A stretch of DNA of 64,000 nt from JBGLNJ01 sp034434835 (lineage in GTDB: Bacteria > Chloroflexota > Anaerolineae > Fen-1058). The DNA lies in contig DAOTXX010000052.1 in NCBI GenBank assembly GCA_034434835.1, positions 1 to 64,000 on the forward strand. The letters are read 5' to 3'. This document shows positions 51,317 through 60,260 of this stretch, piece after piece. Each line of letters opens with the position of its first letter. Position 1 is the stretch's first letter. The notes below the pieces were generated by a model, which was not told where the DNA came from, ran no database searches, and saw only the letters and a list, made by a program, of their open reading frames with translations. A program made the position numbers and the translations under genes.

Positions 51317-51342
51317 ACAAGCCCCGCCAGTCCGGGGCTTGT
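51317..51342 (-). promoter_or_regulatory. Terminator-like hairpin in the ResB-like gene leader
   Basis: ACAAGCCCCG and CGGGGCTTGT form a perfect 10-bp stem with a 6-nt loop, followed on minus by TTTGCG. It lies between the predicted start site (about 51351) and the ATG at 51298, so it could act as an attenuator, an mRNA-stabilising leader, or the terminator of the kinase gene upstream. Confidence 0.55.
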
Positions 51343-51357
51343 TGATTGACCAAAAGC

Positions 51358-51386
51358 ATTATACCGGGCTTCACGCGATGCTGCAA
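51358..51386 (-). promoter_or_regulatory. Promoter of the ResB-like/udk unit
   Basis: TTGCAG (51386-51381) and TATAAT (51363-51358) on minus with a 17-bp spacer. Confidence 0.75.
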
Positions 51387-51449
51387 GCACAACGGTTAGA
51401 ACGGACTCTTGGATGTACCCCAAGCCCTGTACACCCAATCGGAAACCGT

Positions 51450-53903
51450 TTAAGCGGATCCCGGCGCTGCGATGGGAAGGGTGAAGCAAAAAGTGCTGCC
51501 GTGCCCCTGGCCCTGGCTTTCGGCCCAGATTCTGCCTCCGTGCGCCTCGATGATCGTGCGACACAGCGCCAGGCCGATCCCCATGCCTCCAAACCGGCGA
51601 GTTGAGCTGCCGTCAACCTGATAAAATCTGTCGAATATCTGTTGCAGCTTGTCGGGCGGAATGCCGACACCTTGGTCCGAAATCGCCACGAGTACCTCGG
51701 CCCCTTTGACCTGGGCGCTCACCCGCATCTCGCCGCCACGGGGACTGAACTTGAGCGCGTTATCCAAGAGGTTTTCGGCGACCTGGCTCACATAGTCTGG
51801 GTCAGCCTCGACAGGAGGCAGGGACTCGGGTACATCGAGCACGAGTCGGATGCCTGCACGGTTGGCGTGCACTTCCCACGGTTGCACCGCTTGCTGCAGC
51901 CACGACACCATATCCAGTCTGATGCGCTTGAGCTTGTCCGGGTGGAAGGTCTGCATCACTAACAAACGATCCACCATAAAACGCAGCCGATTGCTCTGGC
52001 GATGCATGATCTCGACGGCTCGTTCCTGTTCCGCCGTCAGTGGCCCCAGGCCTTCATCTTCCATCATCTCGATATAGCCATAGATCAGTCCGAGGGGTGT
52101 CCGCAGTTCATGCGAGACGTTCTGAAGCATTTCGTCTTTGGACTGAATAGCGGCCCGCAGTTGAACATTGCTTTCTTGGAGGGAGGTGTATAGCCGGGCG
52201 TTTTCGATCGCAATCGCTGCCGTGCCTGCCAGAGCTTGCAGCATCTCAAGATCATGTTGGTCAAATGGGCCTGAGGCTTTGTTGATGGCCTCGACCACTC
52301 CCCAGACCGAAGCCTGGAACCTGAGTGGCACTGCCACCATCGTCCGTGTCGTCAGCCCGGTGACGGCGTCCACATGGCGGTAGAAGCGCGGGTCATGTTG
52401 CACATCCGCGACAATGTCGGGCCGTCGCTCTCGGATGACCCAACCGGCGATGCCTGCCGTGATGGGAAGCCGCAGCCCCGCCAGTTGTTCGGCGCCAGGG
52501 CCGGAAGCGGCGGCAAAGAACAGATCGTTGTTGACCGGGTCGCGCATCAGCACTGAGGCTCCTTCGGCGTCGAGCAGGCTCCTGACCTCATCGATCACCA
52601 GTCGTAACACTTCTTGCAGGTCAAGTGTAGAGGTAATGACCTGCGAGGCTGTGTTGAGGGTGGTCAGTTCGCGGGCGCGACGTTCCAGAACCCGGTTTAG
52701 TGTCCTGATCTCTTCTTCGGTCTGTTTGCGATCGGTAATGTCCTGCGCCGCGCCATACAGGCGCACCACGCGCGCTTGCCTTTCGTCCCAGACCGGCTTG
52801 GCATAGTCACGCACCCAGCGCACCTGGCCGTTCTTGGCTACAATGCGGAACTCGGTGACATCGGGCTGGCCGGCCAAAAGTGTCTCCAGGTGGTGAGTGT
52901 ATATTGGCAGGTCATCAGGATAGATGGATTGAGGCGGCCTGGCGCTGGCGGCCAGTTCATGTAGAGTGTGGCTGGTGACGTGTCCCAAACTCCCTGCGTT
53001 CCATTCGGGCACCAGCTCGCCCCCCGGCTCGACTCGAAGTGAATACATCAAGTCCGAAGTCAGTTCGGAGATGAGCCGGTAGCGCGCTTCGCTTTCGCGC
53101 AGGGCCGCTTTCTCGCGAGCCAGTTGAGTGCGGTGAAAAGCATTTTCCAGGGCCGAGGGCAGCCGGAAGAGATAGTTGGCAGTCTTGACCACGTAATCTG
53201 TGGCGCCCAGCCTCAGAGCCTGCACTGCAATCTCTTCGTTGCCTTGACTCGTCACCAACACGATCGGTAGGTCCAGCCGATGAACCTGCCGTAGCTCTCG
53301 GAGCAAGTCCAGTGCATTGGCATCGGGTAACTGATAGTCCATCATGAGGACGTCAAAACCATTGTGGACACCGGGTTTGCCAAGACGCTGGAGGACGTCA
53401 GACACGGTGCGAACGGCTTTGACCAGGATGTGTGGGGCGTGACGCGCCAGGTGACGACAGGTGAGGTCAATATCCATGGCGTTGTCTTCTGCATACAGCA
53501 CCCGCAGCGGTCGAGTGAGCCGGGCGGTCTCGGCCCGGTGGCGCTCCAAGGCGTCTTCGAGTGCGATGGGGAGGCGTGCCAGGTAATCGGCGCGTTTGAC
53601 GATATAGTCATCCGCTCCAGCCTTGAGCGCCGAGACAGCGGTCTCTTCGTCGCCCGAGGCGGTGATCAGGATGATCACGCCAGGCAGTCCACGGTCGCGG
53701 ATATAGGTCAGCAGCGCCAGGCCATCGCCATCCGGGAGACGCATATCGCTGAGGACAATATCGTAACGGGTTTGGTCCAGGCGGGCCTGGGCGTCGTGCA
53801 CACTGCTGACGATGTCCAGCTCGACGTGCGGCGCGGACTTGGTCAACTCATGCCGGGTCAGGTCGGCGTCCAGAGGATTATCCTCAACGTACAAAACGTT
53901 CAT
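51450..53903 (-). CDS. Hybrid sensor histidine kinase with two N-terminal receiver domains
   Basis: This 817-residue soluble kinase has receiver 1 (phosphoacceptor Asp53 in VLSDMRLPDGDG), receiver 2 (Asp189 in LMMDYQLPDAN), a PAS domain (about 270-400), a GAF domain (about 420-570), HisKA with the phosphoacceptor His in NVSHELRTPLGL, and HATPase with LLDNALKFS, ISDQGVGI and GMGIGLALC. There is no membrane helix. Placement 3 nt after a single-receiver gene and a 7TM kinase suggests a phosphorelay. Confidence 0.93.
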   Translation of the reverse strand: MNVLYVEDNPLDADLTRHELTKSAPHVELDIVSSVHDAQARLDQTRYDIVLSDMRLPDGDGLALLTYIRDRGLPGVIILITASGDEETAVSALKAGADDYIVKRADYLARLPIALEDALERHRAETARLTRPLRVLYAEDNAMDIDLTCRHLARHAPHILVKAVRTVSDVLQRLGKPGVHNGFDVLMMDYQLPDANALDLLRELRQVHRLDLPIVLVTSQGNEEIAVQALRLGATDYVVKTANYLFRLPSALENAFHRTQLAREKAALRESEARYRLISELTSDLMYSLRVEPGGELVPEWNAGSLGHVTSHTLHELAASARPPQSIYPDDLPIYTHHLETLLAGQPDVTEFRIVAKNGQVRWVRDYAKPVWDERQARVVRLYGAAQDITDRKQTEEEIRTLNRVLERRARELTTLNTASQVITSTLDLQEVLRLVIDEVRSLLDAEGASVLMRDPVNNDLFFAAASGPGAEQLAGLRLPITAGIAGWVIRERRPDIVADVQHDPRFYRHVDAVTGLTTRTMVAVPLRFQASVWGVVEAINKASGPFDQHDLEMLQALAGTAAIAIENARLYTSLQESNVQLRAAIQSKDEMLQNVSHELRTPLGLIYGYIEMMEDEGLGPLTAEQERAVEIMHRQSNRLRFMVDRLLVMQTFHPDKLKRIRLDMVSWLQQAVQPWEVHANRAGIRLVLDVPESLPPVEADPDYVSQVAENLLDNALKFSPRGGEMRVSAQVKGAEVLVAISDQGVGIPPDKLQQIFDRFYQVDGSSTRRFGGMGIGLALCRTIIEAHGGRIWAESQGQGHGSTFCFTLPIAAPGSA

Positions 53904-53906
53904 GGT

Positions 53907-54338
53907 TCATCTCGGGGGCGTGTTGAGCACGCACCAATACCGCTCAATCTGCCTGGTCACCTCGGTGAACTGGTCAAAATCAACCGGCTTGACAACATAA
54001 GAGTTTGCTCCCAGTTGATACGCTGTCTGTATGTCCTGCTCCTCGCTGGAGGTCGTGAGGACGATAATGGGGATCAAGCGAAACTGGGGATGTGTCTTGA
54101 TGCGACGCAAGACCTCCAGGCCACTTATTTTGGGAAGCTTGAGATCGAGCAGGATCATCACCGGGACAGGCTCGCCGGCCTCCCAGTGAGTCAGATGGGC
54201 TAAAACCTCTTCGCCATCACGGGCAACTTGCAGTGTGTTGATCAGCTTGCGCCGGGCAAAGGCACGTTGGGTCAGGTCAACATCCATCGGGTTATCTTCG
54301 ACCAGCAGGATGTTGCACGCGGTCTCGTGAGCCTTCAC
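53907..54338 (-). CDS. Single-domain response regulator (Rcp1/CheY-like)
   Basis: This 143-residue receiver protein starts at GTG 54338. It has ILLVEDNPMDVDLTQRA with the acidic pair, phosphoacceptor Asp in MILLDLKLPKISGLEVL, VLTTSSEEQDI (Thr) and NSYVVKPVDFDQF (Lys). The form with LLDLKLPK resembles the Rcp1-type regulators of phytochrome-like kinases. Its start overlaps the 7TM kinase stop by 4 bp, so the kinase is its likely partner. Confidence 0.93.
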   Translation of the reverse strand: MKAHETACNILLVEDNPMDVDLTQRAFARRKLINTLQVARDGEEVLAHLTHWEAGEPVPVMILLDLKLPKISGLEVLRRIKTHPQFRLIPIIVLTTSSEEQDIQTAYQLGANSYVVKPVDFDQFTEVTRQIERYWCVLNTPPR

Positions 54339-57223
54339 TGTGGAATCTCCATGTAGAACGTTGCCCCTGCGCCGGGGGCACTTTCGGCCCACACCCGGCC
54401 GCCCATGCGCTGAATGGCTTTATGCACAATCGCCAGGCCGATGCCGGTGCCGGGATACTCTTCGACGTGATGCAGACGTTGGAAAATCTTGAAAATGCGG
54501 TCGTGGTACCTTATATCAAAGCCGATGCCATTATCGCGTACCCATAGTATACAGGCATTTTCGGTTTTGCGCGCGCCCAATTGAATACATGGGGCAGGCA
54601 CCTCGCGGGTAAACTTGAGCGCATTGTCTAGCAAGTTGCGCAGGGCTTGCACCAGCCCCGCCGCATCGGCGGAGATGGACGGGCACGAGATGTCCACGAC
54701 TACGTTGACGTTGCGCGCGCGCAATTCGTCGGCGCGCTCGGTGACCAGCGATTCGATCAGGGTCGGCAGGTTGATTGGTGTGACCGTGAACGAGCGCCGT
54801 TCCAGCCGAGAGTAGGCCAGCAAATCGTCAATCAACTGAGCCATCTGCCCGGTGGCCTGGCGAATCGTGTGCAAAAATCTGCGGCCCTCTTCGTCCAACT
54901 GGCCGACGTGATCTTCGAGCAGGAGACGGCTGTACCCGTCAATCCCACGCAATGGCGCCTTGAGGTCATGTGAAACCGAATAGGCAAACGATTCCAGCTC
55001 CCGTGTCACCGCTTCCAATTGCGCGGTGCGCTCGATCACGCGCTGCTCCAGTTCTTCGTTGAGCCGACGCACCTGGTCTTCGGCTTCGATGCGCCGGGCG
55101 ATCTCTTGCTGGCTGGCCTCGTAGAGGCGCGCATTCTCAATCGCTGTCGCCAGATGATCGGCCATGGTCTGCAAGGCAGCGACGTCTTCCCCGGAAAATG
55201 CGGCCGGCTGCTCACTCTGTACAGTCAGCGCGCCGATCGCTTGGCCGCGCGTCAGCAAGGGCAGCGCCATTTCCGAGCGCGTCCGCGGCAGCAGTGGGTT
55301 GTCAAAGCGCGTCGCCTCTGCCCCCACATCCAGCGCGATGCGCGCCTGAGCGTGAGCCACACACCAGCCGATCATCGAGCCATCGCCGATAGCGAGTTTG
55401 TGACCGGCGGCTAACATGCGCTGGCCAGCCTCGCCCGTGCCAGCGTGCAGCACTGCGTATTCGCCTTTCGGGTCCACCAAAAAGAGGCCAACATAGTAAT
55501 ACCCAAAGCGTTCCTGGATCAATTGGACCGCCTGCTGCATCAAGGCTTCAGGGTCGAGGAGCGTAATGGCGGACTTGGAAACTTGGGCGGCTGTTTGCAA
55601 TTGGGTGCTGGAGCGCTCCAATGCGCTCAACAGTCGTTCGCGTTCAGCTTCGGCCTGTTTGCGCTTGGTGATGTCCAGGATGGAAACAAATACTTGGGTC
55701 CAGGTTTCCTCATAGCCCGGTGCAATTGAGATGCTCAGGGCAATGTCAACACGCTCCCCCATCAGTGTGCGGTGGACCGTCTCGCTTTCGAATCGCGGAT
55801 TGCCTTCGGCCAGTGTGATCAATTCTTCGCGAAATGTCGCGAAAGATTCAGGAGTGAACACTGTGCCCAGGCCCCGATAGAGGTCCTGTTTGCTGGCCGC
55901 CCGGAACAGCCTGAGGGTCGCCTGGTTCACGTCCAATATCTTGACGAGTTCGACGCATCGTGCAACGACTTCGGGGTGATCGTGCAGGTAGGCGCGCAGA
56001 TCCGAGATGCCGGAAGCACGTAGACTATCCAAATACTGTTTGACCTCGGAGCAGTCCTCTTCCCAAAGTGAGATGGGCGAGTCCTCAAAGAGGCTGCGAT
56101 AGCGGGCCACGTTCTCTCGCATGGCTTGTTCGGTTTGTTTGCGCTCGGTGATGTCGCGGCCAATCCCCACGAGTCCAATGATCTTACCGGCGCCGTCTCG
56201 CAGCGGCAGTTTAGATGTCAGCAACCAGCGCTCGTGCCCCCATCGGTTGCGTATCAGTTCCTCGCGATTGAGCAAGGGTTGCCCGGTCTGGATGACATGC
56301 TGATCGTCTGCCGCATATTGCGCGGCGAGTTCCGCCGGGTACAGTTCCGCGTCGGTCTTGCCCAGCACATGGGCTTCGGTCTGGGTGCCGATGAATTGTA
56401 AATCCGCGCAATTCGTCAGTGTCTTGCGACCTGCTAGATCTTTGACATAGATGCTATCTGGCAAGTTGTCAATCAGCGTTCGCAGCAAGGTTCGCTCCTG
56501 GGCCAAGGCTTCTTGGGTCTCGGCGGCTTGCACGACGGTGCCAGAGAGAGAGTAGGTCATCAGCAACACCATGGCCATGTAGGCGTACTCGAATGTGTAG
56601 ATGAAGGGATACAAGCTGAGGCTCACAGCGGTATCACTGAACACCGCTGCAAATAGCAGGAGTATGGTGATGATCAAGGGCCTGGCTTTTTCGCGCTGCC
56701 CACTGCGATATGCGCTTATGCTCAGCCCCAGGGCGTAGATGCATACGAGGACGCCCGCAACGCTGGTCATATTCGCGATCGGGCCTGGAGTCAGTTCATA
56801 ATAGGTGATCGCAAGTCCGAATGGGAGGCGAATCTCTTTGATTGCGGGTTGATCGGTCACCCAGAATGTGTTAGCCTGGTTCATCAGCCCGCCCAGGGCG
56901 GCCAGGATAAAGAAGGTCGAAAACGCCCAGAGCCATTTGGTTGGCTTGCGTGAAATATAATCGTTGACGAACCACACAAAAGCAACAGTGATCAAATACA
57001 AGGTGGTGACCTGAGCGCGCTGCCAGGCAAAGCCTTCGGCTAATGATCTTGCGCTATACAGGCCCGCGCAAAAGATGTCGTACAAGCCCACCAGAAGGCA
57101 CATCAGCGCAAAAGTCAGGTGTTCACGATGCTGCTTTAAACGTAAATAGACCAGCAGGTGATAAACGCCGACATAGAGGGTGATGCTGGCCATAGCGATC
57201 GGGGGAATTGAAAAGGCGTTCAT
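54335..57223 (-). CDS. 7TM sensor histidine kinase with PAS and GAF domains
   Basis: This 962-residue membrane kinase has seven hydrophobic segments (1-235) and two PAS modules (about 248-370, with an inserted helical stretch before the second, ending near 520). A GAF domain follows (about 545-700), then HisKA with His in YSVSHDLKAPLRGIDG, and HATPase with LLDNALKFT, WVRDNGIGFD and GTGIGLAIV. The ATG at 57223 has no Shine-Dalgarno site and lies 2 nt after the stop of a small upstream ORF. A GTG at 57286 is an alternative start. Confidence 0.9.
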   Translation of the reverse strand: MNAFSIPPIAMASITLYVGVYHLLVYLRLKQHREHLTFALMCLLVGLYDIFCAGLYSARSLAEGFAWQRAQVTTLYLITVAFVWFVNDYISRKPTKWLWAFSTFFILAALGGLMNQANTFWVTDQPAIKEIRLPFGLAITYYELTPGPIANMTSVAGVLVCIYALGLSISAYRSGQREKARPLIITILLLFAAVFSDTAVSLSLYPFIYTFEYAYMAMVLLMTYSLSGTVVQAAETQEALAQERTLLRTLIDNLPDSIYVKDLAGRKTLTNCADLQFIGTQTEAHVLGKTDAELYPAELAAQYAADDQHVIQTGQPLLNREELIRNRWGHERWLLTSKLPLRDGAGKIIGLVGIGRDITERKQTEQAMRENVARYRSLFEDSPISLWEEDCSEVKQYLDSLRASGISDLRAYLHDHPEVVARCVELVKILDVNQATLRLFRAASKQDLYRGLGTVFTPESFATFREELITLAEGNPRFESETVHRTLMGERVDIALSISIAPGYEETWTQVFVSILDITKRKQAEAERERLLSALERSSTQLQTAAQVSKSAITLLDPEALMQQAVQLIQERFGYYYVGLFLVDPKGEYAVLHAGTGEAGQRMLAAGHKLAIGDGSMIGWCVAHAQARIALDVGAEATRFDNPLLPRTRSEMALPLLTRGQAIGALTVQSEQPAAFSGEDVAALQTMADHLATAIENARLYEASQQEIARRIEAEDQVRRLNEELEQRVIERTAQLEAVTRELESFAYSVSHDLKAPLRGIDGYSRLLLEDHVGQLDEEGRRFLHTIRQATGQMAQLIDDLLAYSRLERRSFTVTPINLPTLIESLVTERADELRARNVNVVVDISCPSISADAAGLVQALRNLLDNALKFTREVPAPCIQLGARKTENACILWVRDNGIGFDIRYHDRIFKIFQRLHHVEEYPGTGIGLAIVHKAIQRMGGRVWAESAPGAGATFYMEIPQ

Positions 57224-57225
57224 GA

Positions 57226-57336
57226 TTAACAAAAAAAGCCACAGGCAATACTGACCTGAGGCTTGGGCGGCGCACTCGGAACGCACAGACTATGTCCGAA
57301 CACCATTTGTGTCCACGATGCCAGGACGGCATTCAT
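57226..57336 (-). CDS. Putative 36-residue leader peptide upstream of the 7TM kinase
   Basis: This ORF starts at ATG 57336 with a good Shine-Dalgarno site (AAGGAG, 8 nt upstream) and stops with TAA two bases before the kinase ATG. The peptide begins MNAVLASWTQMVFGHSLC and ends ACGFFC. Its last third is encoded by a terminator-like hairpin. It has no known homolog that I recognise and could be chance or a remnant of an earlier N-terminus. Its placement would allow coupled translation of the kinase, which lacks its own ribosome site. Confidence 0.4.
   Translation of the reverse strand: MNAVLASWTQMVFGHSLCVPSAPPKPQVSIACGFFC
57231..57264 (-). terminator. Terminator-like hairpin overlapping the leader ORF
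   Basis: On minus, AAGCCTCAGG and CCTGTGGCTT pair with one mismatch over an 8-nt loop, followed by seven T. It lies only 8 bp before the kinase ATG, so it either ends transcripts from upstream or attenuates the kinase. Confidence 0.7.
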
Positions 57337-57377
57337 GACACTGTCTCCTTCAAAAACCGCGATGGCAACTGTGACAC

Positions 57378-57506
57378 CAAATTATTGGGGTGTGACCAAA
57401 TCTGGTTGATGCGTAGGGGCGACCCTTGCGGTCGCCCGCATTGGGGCAGGCGCAAGGCCTTCCCCAACGGGGTGACCAACTGATTTTGGTCACACCCAAA
57501 TTATTG
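57378..57506. repeat. MITE-like element with terminal inverted repeats
   Basis: About 129 bp without coding capacity. The left end CAAATTATTGGGGTGTGACC (57378-57397) is nearly complementary to the right end GGTCACACCCAAATTATTG (57488-57506). The interior holds GC-rich palindromic blocks (GGGCGACC / GGTCGCCC). The right end is shared, 28 of 28 bp, with 15652-15679. No transposase is nearby, so it would be a non-autonomous element. Confidence 0.75.
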
Positions 57507-57531
57507 TATTCGTCGCGGGACAATTGTCAAA

Positions 57532-59121
57532 TCACGGCGCAGGAGCGATGGGGGTAGGTGTGGGCGGGCCGTTGCCAGGCAGGCGAGGGCGCACACAGGG
57601 CTGGAAATCTGCGCCGACGATGACGCGGTATTGCGCGGGGCTGTTGGCATCCGGTTGAGCCACGATGTTGGCCGGCTGGACACGAAAGATGCTTGCCAGG
57701 GCTTGGCGGCGCGATCCCTTGGGCGTGGTGGTCATGTCCACAAGTCGGGACTGGACATAGTCGTTGCGGTCGGCTGGAGCAACGCGGGTCACCAGATAGC
57801 CTTCCCATTCCAGACGGTCGGCGGCCAGCGCTCCCCAGGCCGGGTCAGGCGAGCCGTTCAAGACCTCGACACGTGTTGGCGCCTGCGCTGTGATGTTGGT
57901 GGGGGGATTGAACATCTCGCGCAGCGACGGGCTTAACTGGTCGGGCAAAGGCGAGACCACCCAGGCACGGGTATCGAGCGTTGTCCAGTGATAGACCACA
58001 TTCCCATCCAACAGGTGGCTTTTGACGTGCGCTGAGTCTAGTCGCGCGCCGATGGAGGCCAGCCAAACCACATCTTTGAGCGAGAGGTCTGTCTTGACGG
58101 TCGAGGACAGGTTGGCCCACAGTTCCGGCAGGCGAGTGATCAGGCCTTGCTGGTTGGCCTTGTTCCAAATCGCGCGCAAGACACGCTGCTGGCGCAAGCT
58201 GCGGTCCCAATCGCTTGTCGTCTGGCGGCTGCGCGCATACCACAACGCATGCTTGCCATCGAGGTGAACGATGCCGGGCTTTTCAATCGAAAGCGTCCCC
58301 GTAATAGTGGGGTCCTCTGAGATCGGATCGTCGGGAAAGACATCTTGGAGTGGGCAATTTGCCACCACATCAATCCCGCCCAGGGTGTCCACGATGGACA
58401 TGAAGCCGGCAAAGTCCACGCGCGCGTAATAGTCCACATGGATGCCCAAGTTGTACTCGATAGTCTGCTTGAGCAGCCCGGCCCCGCCGCCAGGGAAGCG
58501 GGTGAACTCGCCGTGCTCGTCCGCGACATTGATCTTGGTGAAGCGATAGCCGGGGATATAGACCCACAGGTCACGTGGGATCGAAAGGAGTGTGACGGAA
58601 GGAATGTTGGGGATGATGTTAGCCAGGATGATGGTATCGGTTCGATAGTCGTTCCGGTTGGGACGCTTGTCGCTGCCAAGCAGCATAATCGTCACCGAGC
58701 CGCGTGGTAGTTGTACCGTCGGCGCAGGCGGCGGGATAGGCGTCTCGCCAATCGCCAGAGTCCCATTCGGCGTGACGCTGGGAAAGGCCATGCCGCGCAG
58801 CGCCACGGCGACGATCTCGGTCGGAGTGGGCGATGCGCTGGCGGTTGGCGGGGCTGTCGGCGTGCGCGTTGCGCTGGGGCGCGGCGTGGCCGTCGGGGCA
58901 GGAGAGGGAGAGTGCGTTGGAGCGTAGGTTGCGCTGGCGGTTGGAGGAGGAGGCGTGAAGGCAGCCGTCGGCTCGGGTGGATACAATGTCGCCCACGTGA
59001 TGAGATCGGCAGCCTGGGCTGCTACAAGACCGTTGAGCACCTCGTGGGCCAGGATCAGGCTCACGACGACAACCCCGGTCAACAGGATAGAGTCAACAAA
59101 AAAAGACCAATTTGGACGCAT
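57532..59121 (-). CDS. LytR-CpsA-Psr (LCP) family ligase
   Basis: LCP proteins attach glycopolymers from lipid carriers to the cell wall or to proteins. The 529-residue protein has one N-terminal membrane helix (about 10-32), a Thr/Pro stalk to about residue 110, the LCP domain with MLLGSDKRPNRNDYRTDTIIL, LLSIPRDLWVYIPG, TLGGIDV and LWYARSRQ followed by SDWDR, then a C-terminal LytR_C domain (TRVEVLNGS). It may attach the glycan made by the locus at 21-49 kb. The ATG at 59121 lacks a clear Shine-Dalgarno site. Confidence 0.92.
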   Translation of the reverse strand: MRPNWSFFVDSILLTGVVVVSLILAHEVLNGLVAAQAADLITWATLYPPEPTAAFTPPPPTASATYAPTHSPSPAPTATPRPSATRTPTAPPTASASPTPTEIVAVALRGMAFPSVTPNGTLAIGETPIPPPAPTVQLPRGSVTIMLLGSDKRPNRNDYRTDTIILANIIPNIPSVTLLSIPRDLWVYIPGYRFTKINVADEHGEFTRFPGGGAGLLKQTIEYNLGIHVDYYARVDFAGFMSIVDTLGGIDVVANCPLQDVFPDDPISEDPTITGTLSIEKPGIVHLDGKHALWYARSRQTTSDWDRSLRQQRVLRAIWNKANQQGLITRLPELWANLSSTVKTDLSLKDVVWLASIGARLDSAHVKSHLLDGNVVYHWTTLDTRAWVVSPLPDQLSPSLREMFNPPTNITAQAPTRVEVLNGSPDPAWGALAADRLEWEGYLVTRVAPADRNDYVQSRLVDMTTTPKGSRRQALASIFRVQPANIVAQPDANSPAQYRVIVGADFQPCVRPRLPGNGPPTPTPIAPAP

Positions 59122-59166
59122 AGGAGCGACACTGCACACACGAACGGCACGGTGACGATGTTTAAT

Positions 59167-59195
59167 ATTCTATCACAAAGGTTGTGGACACGGAA
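59167..59195 (-). promoter_or_regulatory. Candidate promoter of the LCP gene
   Basis: TTCCGT (59195-59190) and TAGAAT (59172-59167) on minus with a 17-bp spacer. The -35 is weak. Confidence 0.45.
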
Positions 59196-59237
59196 TTGCC
59201 ACACGGATCAGCATGGGTTATGACGTTTGACGTTGAT

Positions 59238-60260
59238 TCACGGTGTCGCCGGGGGGCTGGGTGACGCCGTGGGCGGGATCGCCGTGTTCGTTGGGGGTAG
59301 AGGCGTGGCTGTCGGCGGCGGCAACGTCGCTGTAGCAGTGGGCGGTGGCATGGTGGCAGAAGGTGAGGGCGGCAACAAGGTCGCTGTCGCTGTTGCGGTT
59401 GCCTCGGCGGTCGGCGTGGGCGGTTGCGGCGTGCTGGTCAGCGTTGGCGTCGCGGTTGGCCCGCTCGTGGGCGAAGGTGAAGTGGTCGGCGTGCGCGATG
59501 GTGTGACGCCGGGAGGGATCGTGGCTGAAGGCGATGGCGTAGGGCTGGGCGTCGCAGACGTTGTGGCGGAAGGTGGGATGCGCGTCGCCGTCCAGGTCGG
59601 TGAGACGACGATCACGGGTGGAACATAGAGCGGTTGGCCGGCTCGCAACATATAGCCGACCAGGCAATTGGCTTGAGCCAGCGCATAAACCGTTGTGCCG
59701 TGTCGTACAGCGAGGCTGTATAGCGTATCGCCGGGCTGGACACGATAAATCACCCAATAGATGGGCGGGCCACACGGTATACGGGTCGGCGTTGGGCCAG
59801 GGACACGTGTGGGCAATGGTGGCAGGAACAGCGTCTGTCCGGGCGTCAGGTCTGTATTGATCAGGCAGTTGCCTTGGATGATGATATAGACATTCGCGCC
59901 GGTCGTGGAGGCGATGGAGGCGAGCGACTCGCCAGATCGCACGATATGGAGTGTCCAACCGGTCGGGGTCGGGCAGACGATCATCGGCGTGGGCGTCGCG
60001 CTGGGACCCGGCACCACTGAGGGCGTTGTGGTCGCGGGCGCAGAGGTCACAGTCGCAGATGGAAGGGGGAGAGGAGTGGGGGGCAGCAAGCTGGCAGTGG
60101 GTGTAGGCGAAACGATCGCGACGGCTGTCGGGGTGATGCCGCCAGACTCTTGGGAGGCGAGCAGGATCGCCGCGAGCACTGTCGCGACGACGATCAGGCC
60201 GGTTGCCAATCCGCCGATCAGTTGTCGCCACTCATTGCCGGAAGCCTGCGTCGTGCTCAT
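59238..60260 (-). CDS. Membrane-anchored protein with two LysM domains and Thr/Pro regions
   Basis: This 340-residue protein has one membrane helix (about 16-36) followed by a Thr/Pro/Ser linker. LysM 1 (about 102-148: TLHIVRSGESLASIASTTG) and LysM 2 (about 169-214: WVIYRVQPGDTLYSLAVRHG) follow, then about 120 residues of Thr/Pro repeats. LysM binds peptidoglycan or chitin-like glycans, so the protein likely tethers to the wall outside the cell. The ATG at 60260 overlaps the kinase-like stop by 4 bp and has GGGAG upstream. Confidence 0.9.
   Translation of the reverse strand: MSTTQASGNEWRQLIGGLATGLIVVATVLAAILLASQESGGITPTAVAIVSPTPTASLLPPTPLPLPSATVTSAPATTTPSVVPGPSATPTPMIVCPTPTGWTLHIVRSGESLASIASTTGANVYIIIQGNCLINTDLTPGQTLFLPPLPTRVPGPTPTRIPCGPPIYWVIYRVQPGDTLYSLAVRHGTTVYALAQANCLVGYMLRAGQPLYVPPVIVVSPTWTATRIPPSATTSATPSPTPSPSATIPPGVTPSRTPTTSPSPTSGPTATPTLTSTPQPPTPTAEATATATATLLPPSPSATMPPPTATATLPPPTATPLPPTNTAIPPTASPSPPATP

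Noticed and set aside
57378..57506. Complete insertion sequence
   Set aside because: The element has terminal repeats but only about 129 bp and no transposase frame.
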